DNA of 64,000 bases from Klebsiella pneumoniae (GCF_000742135.1 NZ_KN046818.1:2555997-2619996); one strand, 5' to 3'. Numbered from the stretch's first letter, positions 53,040-62,051 are shown. The notes: a model not told the origin generated them from the sequence alone. Numbers and translations are program-made.

Positions 53040-53674
53040 CAGGCTTCATTGACCTTAGCCGCCATATCTTTCGCGGCCAGCACGCGTTCGACCGTATCGA
53101 CAACCGCCTGGGTCTGCGGATCAATCTCAATATTGACGCGATCGCCCAGTTTTTTCGCTCCCAGGGTGGTCCGCTGCAGCGTCTCCGGAATAAGATGTAC
53201 GCAGAAACGGGTCGCCGTCACCTCACCCACCGTCAGACTAATGCCGTCAATACCGATGAATCCTTTATAGAGGATGTATTTCATCAGCGTTGGATCCTGC
53301 ACTTTAAACCAGATCTGACGGTTATTTTCGGAAGTCAGAATCTTCACGATTTCCGCGGTGGTCATAATGTGGCCGGACATTAAATGCCCGCCGATTTCAT
53401 CACTAAATTTCGCCGCTCGCTCGACGTTCACTTCATCGCCGACCTGAATATCGCCAAGATTGGTAATCCGCAGCGTCTCTTTCATCAGATCGAAGCTGAT
53501 GCGCGCGCCGTTGATTTCGGTCACCGTCAGGCAGCAGCCGTTGTTGGCTACCGAGGCGCCGGTTTCCAGCCCCTCCAGCATATGTGCCGGTAACTCAACC
53601 ACGTGAGTGCGAAAATTGGGTTTATCATCAATGGAGACCACTTTCGCGGTTCCCTGAACAATACCAGTAAACAT
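53039..53674 (-). CDS. ribC: Riboflavin synthase (alpha subunit)
   Basis: 211 aa enzyme dismutating two 6,7-dimethyl-8-ribityllumazines to riboflavin (named ribE in some species). Two lumazine-binding beta-barrel repeats: [12 protein letters not shown] at the start, a second from about residue 98 ([12 protein letters not shown]), and a C-terminal trimerisation helix. AGGAGCC precedes the ATG. Between cfa and mdtK as in E. coli. Confidence 0.95.
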   Translation of the reverse strand: MFTGIVQGTAKVVSIDDKPNFRTHVVELPAHMLEGLETGASVANNGCCLTVTEINGARISFDLMKETLRITNLGDIQVGDEVNVERAAKFSDEIGGHLMSGHIMTTAEIVKILTSENNRQIWFKVQDPTLMKYILYKGFIGIDGISLTVGEVTATRFCVHLIPETLQRTTLGAKKLGDRVNIEIDPQTQAVVDTVERVLAAKDMAAKVNEA

Positions 53675-53903
53675 GTTTGGCTCCTGTTGAAAATCATGAC
53701 GGTATCATTACCGCTTTCGCTATCGGGAACAATAACAGGAGGGCAAAGCGGTTGCCAGCGCGCTTCGTGCCTCGACTCTTTTTTCACTGGCTTAATAGCC
53801 AATCCTCGCTACAATAGACTGGAAATTCCTCATTTTTATCCCCTTGCTGCCAGTTACGGCGGCTTTTTTAGTCTCAAAATAACAACAATTCGAAGGTGTT
53901 CAC

Positions 53904-55277
53904 GTGCAGAAGTATTTCGTTGAAGCGCGTCAGTTATTAGCTCTGGCTATACCCGTCATCCTTGCGCAGGTGGCGCAGACGGCGATGGGTTTTGTCGATA
54001 CCGTAATGGCGGGTGGCTACAGCGCCACGGATATGGCCGCCGTGGCCATCGGGACCTCCATCTGGCTGCCGGCGATCCTCTTCGGCCACGGCCTTCTGCT
54101 GGCGCTGACCCCGGTGGTGGCGCAGCTTAACGGATCCGGGCGGCGGGAGCGTATCGCGCCTCAGGTGCGTCAGGGCTTCTGGCTGGCCGGCTTTGTCTCG
54201 GTGCTGATCATGGTCGTGCTGTGGAACGCCGGATACATCATCAGCTCCATGCATAACATCGATCCGCTGTTGGCAGAGAAGGCGGTTGGCTACCTGCGCG
54301 CGCTGCTGTGGGGCGCTCCGGGCTATCTGTTCTTCCAGGTCGCCCGTAACCAGTGTGAAGGGCTGGCAAAAACCAAGCCCGGGATGGTCATGGGCTTTAT
54401 TGGATTACTGGTCAACATTCCGGTGAACTATATTTTTATCTATGGTCATTTCGGCATGCCCGAGCTGGGCGGCGTCGGCTGCGGTGTGGCGACGGCCTCC
54501 GTTTACTGGGTGATGTTCGCCAGCATGCTGTGGTGGGTGCGCCGGGCGCGTACGATGCGCGATATCCGCTGCGCCGAGCGCTTCAGCGGCCCTGATTTTG
54601 CCGTCCTGTTACGGCTGGTGCAGCTGGGGCTGCCCATTGCTCTGGCGCTGTTCTTTGAAGTCACTCTGTTTGCCGTCGTCGCGCTGCTGGTCTCCCCGCT
54701 CGGGATCATTGACGTCGCCGGTCACCAGATCGCGCTTAATTTCAGCTCGCTGATGTTCGTTCTGCCGCTGTCGCTGGCGGCGGCGGTCACCATTCGCGTC
54801 GGCTTCCGCCTTGGCCAGGGCTCAACGATCGATGCCCAGGTTTCGGCCCGCACCGGCGTGGGCGTAGGGGTCTGCCTGGCGGTATTTACCGCTATCTTTA
54901 CCGTCCTGATGCGTAAGCAGATTGCGCTGCTGTATAACGATAATCCCGAGGTAGTTACGCTGGCCTCGCACCTGATGCTGCTGGCGGCTATCTATCAGAT
55001 CTCCGACTCTATTCAGGTGATCGGCAGCGGCATTCTGCGCGGCTATAAAGATACGCGGTCTATCTTTTTCATTACCTTTACCGCGTACTGGGTGCTGGGT
55101 TTGCCGAGCGGCTATCTGCTGGCGCTGACCGATATGATTGTGCCCCGCATGGGACCTGCCGGTTTCTGGTGCGGATTTATCATCGGTCTGACCTCCGCCG
55201 CCATCATGATGATGCTGCGGATGCGTTTTCTGCAGCGCCAGCCTTCCAGCATCATCTTACAGCGCGCAGCGCGCTAA
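53904..55277 (+). CDS. mdtK: MATE multidrug exporter MdtK (NorM)
   Basis: 457 aa Na+/drug antiporter of the MATE family with twelve helices in two halves ([40 protein letters not shown]). Exports fluoroquinolones and other cationic compounds. The start is GTG at 53904 ([14 protein letters not shown] follows) with GAAGG upstream. A terminator follows. Confidence 0.96.
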   Translation: MQKYFVEARQLLALAIPVILAQVAQTAMGFVDTVMAGGYSATDMAAVAIGTSIWLPAILFGHGLLLALTPVVAQLNGSGRRERIAPQVRQGFWLAGFVSVLIMVVLWNAGYIISSMHNIDPLLAEKAVGYLRALLWGAPGYLFFQVARNQCEGLAKTKPGMVMGFIGLLVNIPVNYIFIYGHFGMPELGGVGCGVATASVYWVMFASMLWWVRRARTMRDIRCAERFSGPDFAVLLRLVQLGLPIALALFFEVTLFAVVALLVSPLGIIDVAGHQIALNFSSLMFVLPLSLAAAVTIRVGFRLGQGSTIDAQVSARTGVGVGVCLAVFTAIFTVLMRKQIALLYNDNPEVVTLASHLMLLAAIYQISDSIQVIGSGILRGYKDTRSIFFITFTAYWVLGLPSGYLLALTDMIVPRMGPAGFWCGFIIGLTSAAIMMMLRMRFLQRQPSSIILQRAAR

Positions 55278-55284
55278 CTTGTCT

Positions 55285-55310
55285 AAGCCCGCCGCTCCGG
55301 CGGGCTTTTT
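55285..55310 (+). terminator. Intrinsic terminator of mdtK
   Basis: Ten-bp stem AAGCCCGCCG / CGGCGGGCTT with TTT tail. Confidence 0.9.
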
Positions 55311-55335
55311 CGTTCTTCGCTATAACGGCGCGTTG

Positions 55336-55349
55336 TACATTCCGTTACT
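55336..55349 (+). promoter_or_regulatory. RstA-like box in the asr promoter
   Basis: TACATTCCGTTACT matches TACAT-N-T-N-GTTACA (recalled RstA consensus) at all but two fixed positions; a -10 TATAGT lies at 55392-55397. asr is a known RstA target. Confidence 0.6.
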
Positions 55350-55452
55350 CCCTGACACCAAAGACTCACTGATAGCCTCCCGGCAGGCGCTTATAGTGTT
55401 GCCAACAGCCCCGCAGTGGGGTTACTCAAGAAACCAAGTCGAGGATTTCAGA

Positions 55453-55803
55453 ATGAAAAAAGTATTAGCTCTGGTCGTTGCCGCTGCTATGGGTCTGTCA
55501 TCAGTTGCTTTCGCTGCCGATGCGGCAAGCACCACCCCGAGTGCAGCAGCCAGCCATACTACCGTTCACCATAAGAAACATCACAAAGCGGCCGCGAAAC
55601 CGGCAGCCGAGCAGAAAGCGCAGGCGGCGAAGAAACACCACAAAGCTGCTGCAAAACCGGCTGCTGAGCAAAAAGCCCAGGCGGCGAAGAAACACCATAA
55701 AGCCGCTGCTAAACCGGCAGTAGCGCAGAAAGCGCAGGCGGCGAAGAAACACCATAAAACGACGCACCATGAAGCTAAACCGGCGGTTAAACCGGCGGCA
55801 TAA
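55453..55803 (+). CDS. asr: Acid shock protein Asr
   Basis: 116 aa periplasmic, highly basic, intrinsically disordered acid-shock protein. Signal peptide [20 protein letters not shown] with cleavage near SVAFA|A, then repeated Lys/His/Ala segments. Strongly induced by low pH through RstBA and PhoBR in E. coli. The start at 55453 is fixed by the signal peptide; the frame upstream runs into the promoter. In E. coli asr-ydgU lies elsewhere in the region, not after mdtK. Confidence 0.94.
   Translation: MKKVLALVVAAAMGLSSVAFAADAASTTPSAAASHTTVHHKKHHKAAAKPAAEQKAQAAKKHHKAAAKPAAEQKAQAAKKHHKAAAKPAVAQKAQAAKKHHKTTHHEAKPAVKPAA
55582..55752 (+). repeat. Three 57-bp tandem repeats in asr
   Basis: Three in-frame copies of a 19-residue unit ([19 protein letters not shown], last copy with V for A/E changes), starting at 55582, 55639 and 55696. 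Confidence 0.85.
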
Positions 55804-55824
55804 TGGTCAGGGCGTTAAGGTGAT

Positions 55825-55855
55825 AAACCGGCGCTGAACAGCGCCGGTTTTTTTT
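55825..55855 (+). terminator. Intrinsic terminator between asr and ydgU
   Basis: Twelve-bp stem AAACCGGCGCTG / CAGCGCCGGTTT then T5; the ydgU Shine-Dalgarno starts immediately after it. Confidence 0.9.
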
Positions 55856-55867
55856 CAGGAGGACATC

Positions 55868-55951
55868 ATGCTGCAACGCTATCGCTTCGAATTGCTGCTG
55901 TTACTGCTCATCGTCTGCGCGCTGTTTACCCTGCGCTTGATGTTTAAATAG
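55868..55951 (+). CDS. ydgU: Small membrane protein YdgU
   Basis: 27 aa: basic/aromatic start LQRYRFELLLLLLIVCALFT then a short tail; aligns with E. coli YdgU (27 aa), the small protein encoded directly downstream of asr there too. An excellent AGGAGG lies 5 nt before the ATG. Probably expressed by acid-induced read-through of the asr terminator. Function unknown. The last 8 nt overlap the opposing LOG-family gene. Confidence 0.85.
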   Translation: MLQRYRFELLLLLLIVCALFTLRLMFK

Positions 55952-56522
55952 CTGGCTGCTGAACCCATTTTCGGGCCGGCGGCGTATAGTCGCGAAAACC
56001 GGCGATAATCTCGTCTGCCGAGGTAGCGAACGGCAGCATCTCCGCGTAGCGCGGGTGCATAAACCCTTCCCGTACCATGTTATCGACCATCGCCTGAAGC
56101 GGATCGTAATAACCCTTAATATTCAGGAACGCGCACGGTTTCTCATGGATCCCCAGCTGCGCCCAGGTCCATTGTTCGAAAATCTCCTCGAGCGTCCCCG
56201 CCCCGCCCGGCAGGGCAATAAAGCCATCCGCCAGCGCCGCCATTTTGGTTTTCCGCTCGTGCATATCCTCGACCACATGCAGCTCCGTCAAGCCGCGGTG
56301 GGCAATTTCCCGCTCCACCAGGCCGCGCGGCATCACGCCGATCACCACGCCACCGGCCTCCAGCGCCGCATCGGCGACCGCCCCCATCAGACCAACTTTG
56401 CCGCCGCCATAGACAAGCGCCAACCCCTGCTGCGCCAGCGTACGTCCAACCAGACGGGCGGTTTCGAGGTACAGCGGATGTTCGCCAGCTGAAGAACCGC
56501 AGAAAATACCAATCGATTTCAT
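55944..56522 (-). CDS. LOG-family protein (cytokinin riboside-phosphate hydrolase type)
   Basis: 192 aa Rossmann-fold protein of the LOG (TIGR00730) family, hydrolysing nucleoside 5'-monophosphates to base and ribose phosphate. Signature PGGAGTLEEIFE with the conserved GGxGTxxE, and an early SSAGEHPLY stretch. In bacteria the real substrate is often unknown. The first codons overlap no other gene; its 3' end overlaps ydgU. Confidence 0.9.
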   Translation of the reverse strand: MKSIGIFCGSSAGEHPLYLETARLVGRTLAQQGLALVYGGGKVGLMGAVADAALEAGGVVIGVMPRGLVEREIAHRGLTELHVVEDMHERKTKMAALADGFIALPGGAGTLEEIFEQWTWAQLGIHEKPCAFLNIKGYYDPLQAMVDNMVREGFMHPRYAEMLPFATSADEIIAGFRDYTPPARKWVQQPAI

Positions 56523-56776
56523 CTTCGTTATGACTCCTTCTCTTCTGGTGGCCGATAATTTAACACATCGGCAACCCTTCCGCGCAGGTTTGGACTGCCT
56601 GAAAAATAAGAGCCGTGATGCTCGCTGGCGAAGAAATATCCTTGTGGTTCAGTAAAATATATCCGGAATGAGTAAAAGTTCCGCAATCGCATGCAATGTG
56701 CAAGAAAAGTGACGTTTACCTCTTGCCACATCCCCTCCCTGCCGCTAATATGCGTCCCCGTTGTCACCACAACATT

Positions 56777-56853
56777 GCGTTCGTAGCTCAGTTGGTTAGA
56801 GCACCACCTTGACATGGTGGGGGTCGTTGGTTCGAGTCCAATCGAACGCACCA
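56777..56853 (+). tRNA. tRNA-Val (anticodon GAC), copy 1
   Basis: 77 nt cloverleaf: acceptor GCGTTCG/CGAACGC, anticodon loop TTGACAT, TTCGAGT T-loop, encoded CCA. Confidence 0.97.
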
Positions 56854-56857
56854 TAAT

Positions 56858-56934
56858 GCGTTTATAGCTCAGTTGGTTAGAGCACCACCTTGACATGGTG
56901 GGGGTCGTTGGTTCGAGTCCAATTAAACGCACCA
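56858..56934 (+). tRNA. tRNA-Val (anticodon GAC), copy 2
   Basis: Body identical to copy 1; acceptor GCGTTTA/TAAACGC differs by compensated pairs. Four nt after copy 1. Confidence 0.97.
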
Positions 56935-56938
56935 TAAT

Positions 56939-57015
56939 GCGTCTGTAGCTCAGTTGGTTAGAGCACCACCTTGACATGGTGGGGGTCGATGGTTCGAGTC
57001 CATTCAGACGCACCA
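56939..57015 (+). tRNA. tRNA-Val (anticodon GAC), copy 3
   Basis: Acceptor GCGTCTG/CAGACGC and T-stem GATGG/CCATT, compensated changes. E. coli has two copies (valV, valW) here. Confidence 0.97.
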
Positions 57016-57201
57016 ATCATTTTTCCTTCTGTAATTCCTGAATTTTATCACCTGCTCCCCGTTGGTATTGCTGACTTAAAATGTTGTGTATTGGCAAAGC
57101 GTTTTCCTTGCATAGTCCATACTAGTCCACATGAGTGCTAAGGAAGCCAACCCTTTTAATGAGCATCAAAAATCGATCAACAGACCACGCCGTTTAATTT
57201 C

Positions 57202-57429
57202 TTAATGATAATCATTCCATTCATCATAAATATATGCATATGCAAATCGATATATCAGATACCCCACCAGGAATTCCACAACTGAAAGTAAACCCCAGAG
57301 AAATTTATATTCATTTACTGAGAAAAAAAAGAACCAACCAGCCAGCGCGATACCTGAAGCACCTAATCCCATCCCAGCCCCTCTGATAACACGGGAAAGC
57401 AGGATGAGTAATTTTCGTTTTATATTCAT
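57202..57429 (-). CDS. Unknown small membrane protein
   Basis: 75 aa, basic N-terminus and two hydrophobic stretches (about residues 20-36 and 42-62), acidic-aromatic tail (IYDEWNDYH). No family recognised. Its ATG overlaps the stop of the upstream gene in ATGA, so translation is coupled. AT-richer than the flanking core genes. Part of the insert downstream of the tRNA-Val cluster. Confidence 0.6.
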   Translation of the reverse strand: MNIKRKLLILLSRVIRGAGMGLGASGIALAGWFFFFSVNEYKFLWGLLSVVEFLVGYLIYRFAYAYIYDEWNDYH

Positions 57430-57887
57430 AATCCACCAAAGAAATATTCACATATTTTGTTAAATTCTGCTGAATTCTTATCACCGACCATACGCGCTGT
57501 TTCGAAAGGTTTTACAATATCCTCAACAAGAAAATACAGAAGATCCAGATCTCGCAGATTTTGCAGTTTATCATGCAGTACCGGATTTCTGCGCTTCAGA
57601 TATCGGGACGTGTATATTGCTCTGGATGTTTCAGCTCCAACGGATAATAATAATCCGGCAAGACTTCCTGCAAAAAAAGCGGACACTCCTCTTGAGGCGT
57701 TCCCCTCTTCCTCATCCCGCTCCGCGTCAGGTGCTGCGGCTTCTGTCCTGCCGCCATATGGGTTAACAGTTGCTGATTCAGCAGGCTGTCGATATTGCGC
57801 CCCCCGGTGAACAACCATCCGGTAGCGTGACTGCCCCGGCGGTTGCTTTACCAAACTGGTTGCATCGTTTATCAGCCTGTTCCTCAT
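57426..57887 (-). CDS. Unknown protein with one membrane segment
   Basis: 153 aa. A polar, Pro/Ala/Glu-rich first 65 residues, one hydrophobic segment (about 68-85, VSAFFAGSLAGLLLSVGA) and a C-terminal charged region (DLLYFLVEDIVKPFETARMV). GGAG precedes the ATG at 57887. Overlaps the downstream 75-aa gene by 4 nt, suggesting a two-gene unit. No domain recognised. Confidence 0.58.
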   Translation of the reverse strand: MRNRLINDATSLVKQPPGQSRYRMVVHRGAQYRQPAESATVNPYGGRTEAAAPDAERDEEEGNASRGVSAFFAGSLAGLLLSVGAETSRAIYTSRYLKRRNPVLHDKLQNLRDLDLLYFLVEDIVKPFETARMVGDKNSAEFNKICEYFFGGL

Positions 57888-57915
57888 CGCTTCACTCCAT
57901 CTATTCTGGCGTTAA

Positions 57916-58239
57916 AATTCATCATTACGTCCTCCATTCGTTACCCTTCGCCATCCCACCCACTGGCCGCGCTATCGCACCCGCCTGCTTTCGCGAACGC
58001 TACCGCCCGTAGCTGTCTCCCTACAGGAACCCAAAGCGCACTGGGTAAGGCAGAACGGTGATCTTTTATTTAACGCCCGGAATAGCAGTCGCTCAGCAAT
58101 ACATGCACAAGAAAATCCCGTTCGTATCCGCGTACTGCCGGAGTATATTCAGTTTGAATTCAGCGGAATCTCGGTTCAGCTCGGAAGTGACTGCGTAATG
58201 CTGACAAAGACGATAAGCAGAATAAAACAAATAAACTGA
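57916..58239 (+). pseudogene. Start-less reading frame, probable gene remnant
   Basis: 107 sense codons stay open to TGA at 58237-58239 but contain no ATG or GTG start near the front; the first ATG is close to the end. The translation looks protein-like (VRIRVLPEYIQFEFSGISVQ). It is probably the 3' part of a gene whose beginning was lost. Family not recognised, so this could also be chance. Confidence 0.35.
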
Positions 58240-58713
58240 TAATATTTTGTCATGCGAGAGAAGGAAGCTGTCTGGACGCAGGGCAGAAGCGGTGGCTTCG
58301 CAACAACAATATTCCATACTGATAACTATTCCCTGGTGTAAAAAAGCGAGCGCGCGGTACAACAGGGAGGAAACCATGCCACAGTAAAATAAAGAAAGTC
58401 CAGCCCCGACCGGGCCAGACTAACTTTTTAAGATTAACGCCCGAATTACATTGAGAATTTACATATAAATGACCTGAGCTATTGATCATCTAATAATATA
58501 GCCGACGGATCGCACACATCCAGAATAAGCTGCGAAAACGCACCATGAAATACATTGCTGTCCTGATTTATATCAGTAAATCCCCCCGACCGTTATATCG
58601 TATAACAGCTCATATTATCCAGGCGATCCTGACAGAGATAATATTCCCCGACCATAAAGCGCAGCGGCAGCTTGCGCACCCACCGTCTGACAGACAAGTC
58701 CCGCATATTGCCT
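58240..58713. other. AT-rich stretch at the right edge of the tRNA-linked insert
   Basis: No supported gene; short frames on both strands lack Shine-Dalgarno and similarity. It contains an 11-nt copy of a tRNA-Val 3' end (58536-58546). The sequence becomes GC-rich and core-like from about 58650. Confidence 0.45.
58536..58546 (+). repeat. 11-nt direct repeat of the tRNA-Val copy 2 3' end
   Basis: AAACGCACCAT equals 56925-56935, the last acceptor bases plus CCA and one base beyond. Candidate attachment-site remnant. Confidence 0.35.
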
Positions 58714-59466
58714 TCAGACAAGGCGATGACTGGCCTGCGCCATCGCCAGGGCGTCTTCCCCTGCCGGCAGCCGCGAAGGGGCATCAGGATCGTGCACCAT
58801 TCGCCAGACGGCCTGAGCGACATCGGTCGCCTGCGTCACGCTGGCGTTATCCTGCATGCTGTCGAAGATCTGCTGGCCGAGCGCCGCATAGCTCTCCGGG
58901 AGCTGTCCCATCGTCCGGCGGGCGTTTTCCCCGAACCGGGTCTGCGGGGCGCGTCCCGGGAGGATCAGCCCGACGCGAATATTAAAAGCACGGAGCTCCA
59001 GCGCCAGCGACTCCGTGAAGGCATTCACCGCCGCCTTACTCGCGGTGTAGACAGCCAGCAGGGGCATCGGTTGCAGGGTGACCGCCGAGGTAATATTAAC
59101 GATGGTCCCGCTTCGGCGCTCTCTGAACCGGGGGATCACCGCCTGGGTCATGGCAATCGTTCCCAGGGTATTGGTGGCAAACAGGTTGGCTATCGCCTCG
59201 CGCGGGGCCCCCTCCAGGGCATTAAGCATCCCCACCCCGGCGTTGTTAACCAGCACATCAATCTCTCCGACTTCGGCAATGGCCTCTGCGATACTCTGCG
59301 CCGAAGTGACGTCAAGACGTACCAGCCGCAGGCGGTCGCTGGCGGGTAACACACCTTCCTGCGGAGCGCGCATCGTGGCAATAACCTTCCAGCCTTGCTC
59401 GAGAAAATAACGCGCCGTCTCCAGGCCAAAACCCGATGAACAGCCGGTGATCATTATCGTTTGCAT
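58714..59466 (-). CDS. Short-chain dehydrogenase/reductase
   Basis: 250 aa classical SDR. Cofactor motif TGCSSGFG at the N-terminus, NNAG structural motif, and catalytic Ser, Tyr and Lys in NITSAV and VYTASKAAV. The ATG at 59466 is chosen by the N-terminal MQTIMITGCSSG and a GGAGA Shine-Dalgarno; the frame runs 12 codons further. Divergent from an AraC gene 98 nt away, which probably regulates it. Substrate unknown. Confidence 0.87.
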   Translation of the reverse strand: MQTIMITGCSSGFGLETARYFLEQGWKVIATMRAPQEGVLPASDRLRLVRLDVTSAQSIAEAIAEVGEIDVLVNNAGVGMLNALEGAPREAIANLFATNTLGTIAMTQAVIPRFRERRSGTIVNITSAVTLQPMPLLAVYTASKAAVNAFTESLALELRAFNIRVGLILPGRAPQTRFGENARRTMGQLPESYAALGQQIFDSMQDNASVTQATDVAQAVWRMVHDPDAPSRLPAGEDALAMAQASHRLV

Positions 59467-59564
59467 ATCTCTGTCTCCGAATGGCTTCTTCCTTTTCATC
59501 ATAGACAGGCCGTGCCGGACGATATAGGGTCAATAATCCATCATTCTTTAGCAGGAGTCCGGAA

Positions 59565-60491
59565 ATGAGCGATCCGCTGGCGGAGGTCATCGCGATGTTA
59601 AATCTCAGAGCGGTGCTGACCAAAACCATCGAGGGGGCGGGAGACTGGCGAGTCCGGCGCTCGGATCAGGGGCTGTCATTTTATGGCGTCGTGCTGGAAG
59701 GCGGCTGTCGGCTGGAAATTGACCAGCATGAGCCGCAGATCCTGCGCGCCGGGGATTTTATTCTGATCCCGGCGGCGTACCGCTTCTCGCTAACCAGCCT
59801 GACCCCGCCTCCTTCACCGGCGCTGGAAACCATCCCGGTGCAACTGGCGGAGGGACACTTTAGGCTGGGCGCCCTCGACAAGCCTGCGCAGATGCAGGCG
59901 CTGATTGGCCACTGCGCTTCCGGTTCAACGAACGCCAGCCTGCTGGCCTCGCTGTTGCCAGCCTTTGTGGTGGTCCGCAATCAACTGCGGCTGGCCACCT
60001 TTGTCGGGCTGCTGAAAGAGGAAGCGCAGGCGGATCGCGCGGGCAAATCTTTCGTTCTGGCGCGAATGGTTGAGCTGCTTTTTATCGAGGCCATCCGTTC
60101 CTCCGGCACGCTCGCGACCCCCGGTCTGATGCGCGGGCTGAGCGACCCGCGGGTCGCCCAGGCAATCCGTCTGCTGCATCAGGCCCCCGCCAGACGCTGG
60201 ACGGTCAACGCCCTGGCCGCCGACTGCGCGCTGTCTCGCTCGACGTTATTTGAACGCTTTACCGACCTGACCGGGATGACCCCGATGGGCTATCTGTTAG
60301 GCTGGCGAATGACCCTGGCCATGCAGTGGCTGAGCGAGACGGGCATCAGCATTGCGGATATCGCCGAGCACATCGGCTATGGCTCGGCCAGCGCGTTCAG
60401 CGTAGCTTTTACCCGTTATACCGGGATATCGCCGGGCAAATATGCCCGCCAGCGGGCGGCGCGGAATGTCTCCCGGCAAGCTCTGACTTAA
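59565..60491 (+). CDS. AraC-family regulator with cupin domain
   Basis: 308 aa. N-terminal cupin ligand-binding domain (about residues 15-175; LEGGCRLEIDQHEPQILRAG) and a C-terminal double HTH (WTVNALAADCALSRSTLFER; ISIADIAEHIGYGSASAFSV). GGAG lies 7 nt before the ATG. It diverges from the SDR gene, its likely target. Its last 4 nt overlap the 3' end of the opposing LysR gene. Confidence 0.87.
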   Translation: MSDPLAEVIAMLNLRAVLTKTIEGAGDWRVRRSDQGLSFYGVVLEGGCRLEIDQHEPQILRAGDFILIPAAYRFSLTSLTPPPSPALETIPVQLAEGHFRLGALDKPAQMQALIGHCASGSTNASLLASLLPAFVVVRNQLRLATFVGLLKEEAQADRAGKSFVLARMVELLFIEAIRSSGTLATPGLMRGLSDPRVAQAIRLLHQAPARRWTVNALAADCALSRSTLFERFTDLTGMTPMGYLLGWRMTLAMQWLSETGISIADIAEHIGYGSASAFSVAFTRYTGISPGKYARQRAARNVSRQALT

Positions 60492-61372
60492 CCTGCCGCA
60501 ATCTCCGTCTGCAGCCAGCGCTCAAACATCTGCAGCGCTGGCTCCCCCTCCCCGCCGCCGGGTTTGATCAAGCAGAAGCGCTTAGCCAGCGTCGGGGAGC
60601 CCGGCCACGGGGCAACCAGCGTTCCGGCGCTCAGCTCGCTTTCCACATACATCTTCGGCACCAGGGCCACACCCTGCTGGCTAAGTACCGCGGCGATCGC
60701 CATCTCATGCAGATCGTAGCGCGGCCCCTGGGCGGGGTTATCCAGCGCCAGACCGCACTCGCGGGCATAGTGCAGCCAGGCGTCCGGGTTTTGCCGCCGG
60801 TGAATGCGCGTTAGCCGGTTAAGCAGCCCCGGAAGATCGTCATCCGTCAGCAGCGCAGCATGGCAGACCGGCAGCAAATACTCCGCAAATAAAAACGTCA
60901 CCTCCATTCCGGTCCACGCCGGGTGTTCAAAATGGATGGCGGCATCAAATCCGCTTCCCGGCAGAATGAAGGGATCGCTGCGGGCGGCAATATTGACCAC
61001 GATATGCGGATGCTGCGCCGCAAAGCGCCCGAGCCGGGGAATTAACCAGCGGCTGGCGAAGGTGGGGAGCACGGCGATCTCCAGGCTGCGGCCATCGACG
61101 GGCATCCCGCTGACGTCATGGGTGTCCCGTTCCAGACGAGCGAGGATCTCGCGGACCTGACGAGCGTAGCGGGCGCCTGCCGGATTGAGCCGCACCCGGC
61201 TCCCCGTCCTGTCGAAGAGTTTACTGTCGAGGAGCGCTTCCAGACGGGCAATCTGCCGGCTGATGGCCCCTTCCGTTAACGCGAGCTCCGCCGCCGCGCG
61301 GGCAAAGTTGCCGTGACGAGCCGCGGCCTCAAAAGCCAGTAGCGCAGCGCTGCTGGGGATTTTACGACGCAT
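60488..61372 (-). CDS. LysR-family regulator (GcvA-like)
   Basis: 294 aa. HTH NFARAAAELALTEGAISRQI followed by an effector domain resembling GcvA/AmpR types (LPTFASRWLIPRLGRF; DAAIHFEHPAW). The ATG at 61372 (MRRKIPSS) has AAGGAG at 9 nt; the long upstream frame would cross the promoter. It diverges from the downstream two-gene unit (unknown + MBL hydrolase), its likely target. Convergent with the AraC gene. Confidence 0.87.
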   Translation of the reverse strand: MRRKIPSSAALLAFEAAARHGNFARAAAELALTEGAISRQIARLEALLDSKLFDRTGSRVRLNPAGARYARQVREILARLERDTHDVSGMPVDGRSLEIAVLPTFASRWLIPRLGRFAAQHPHIVVNIAARSDPFILPGSGFDAAIHFEHPAWTGMEVTFLFAEYLLPVCHAALLTDDDLPGLLNRLTRIHRRQNPDAWLHYARECGLALDNPAQGPRYDLHEMAIAAVLSQQGVALVPKMYVESELSAGTLVAPWPGSPTLAKRFCLIKPGGGEGEPALQMFERWLQTEIAAG

Positions 61373-61528
61373 AGCCAATGCTCCTTGTGCAGGCTCACCG
61401 AAAGTCAGTGACAGAATATCACTACGCCTTGAATTAACATCGTTTTTCAGCGCCATTTTTAGCCGATAGGATGATGAAAACTCACTAAAGCGCCTTGTGC
61501 GCCACATCATCTGTTCATCGAGGTCACT

Positions 61529-62044
61529 ATGCTCTATGTCGTCGAATGCGCCTACACCGATCCCCAAAGCGAAGCGGCGTGGAATACCTTTTACAATCAG
61601 GAAAAACTACCGGCGCTGGTCTCTGTGCCCGGTTTCTACGCCTCCCAGCGCTTCCGCGCTCTCAGCGAGGGCTGCCCCTGCTACCTGGCGCTGCACGATA
61701 TCCACGATGCTACCGTCATCGACAGCGACGCCTACCGCCGCAACGGCGGCGGCCATTTTGCCCGCTGGCAATCGGCGATCGCCGACTGGCATCGCCACCT
61801 CTATCTAACGAATAATACGCTGCGGGAGGTTGCCCCGGATGAAGTGCTGCTGCTGGGCGATACCGCGGAGGACTTGCCCGTCGCTGCGCCGATACTCCTG
61901 CAGCCAGGCGGCCTGGCGACCGAACAAACCCGGTATGCCGCCATCCTCCCACGAGACAACCTGCATCACCTGGCCACGACTGCCGCCGTCTTTATCTATC
62001 AGCCCATCACCGCCCGGTTACGCAACCCGGCGCAGCGCGCGTGA
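61529..62044 (+). CDS. Unknown protein, ferredoxin-like (EthD/Dabb type) fold suspected
   Basis: 171 aa cytoplasmic protein. The first ~100 residues (YVVECAYTDPQSEAAWNTFY; LPALVSVPGFYASQRF) have the pattern of small alpha+beta barrel proteins such as EthD or DUF4286, where a short strand-helix repeat binds a metabolite. The rest is unassigned. GAGG precedes the ATG. Followed after 7 nt by the MBL-fold hydrolase, so they form one operon, presumably acting on the same compound under LysR control. Confidence 0.7.
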   Translation: MLYVVECAYTDPQSEAAWNTFYNQEKLPALVSVPGFYASQRFRALSEGCPCYLALHDIHDATVIDSDAYRRNGGGHFARWQSAIADWHRHLYLTNNTLREVAPDEVLLLGDTAEDLPVAAPILLQPGGLATEQTRYAAILPRDNLHHLATTAAVFIYQPITARLRNPAQRA

Positions 62045-62051
62045 GGTCGCC

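Noticed and set aside
55582..55752. Regular repeats suggesting a CRISPR array
   Set aside because: Repeats are contiguous, in frame with asr and have no spacers. No CRISPR or cas gene was seen in the window.
57016..58713. Prophage or active genomic island next to tRNA-Val
   Set aside because: No integrase, excisionase, phage structural gene or full attachment repeat is present; at most a remnant.
58545..59349. Plus-strand frames overlapping the SDR gene
   Set aside because: They read the complement of the SDR and lack ribosome sites; the SDR has TGxxxGxG and the Ser-Tyr-Lys triad.
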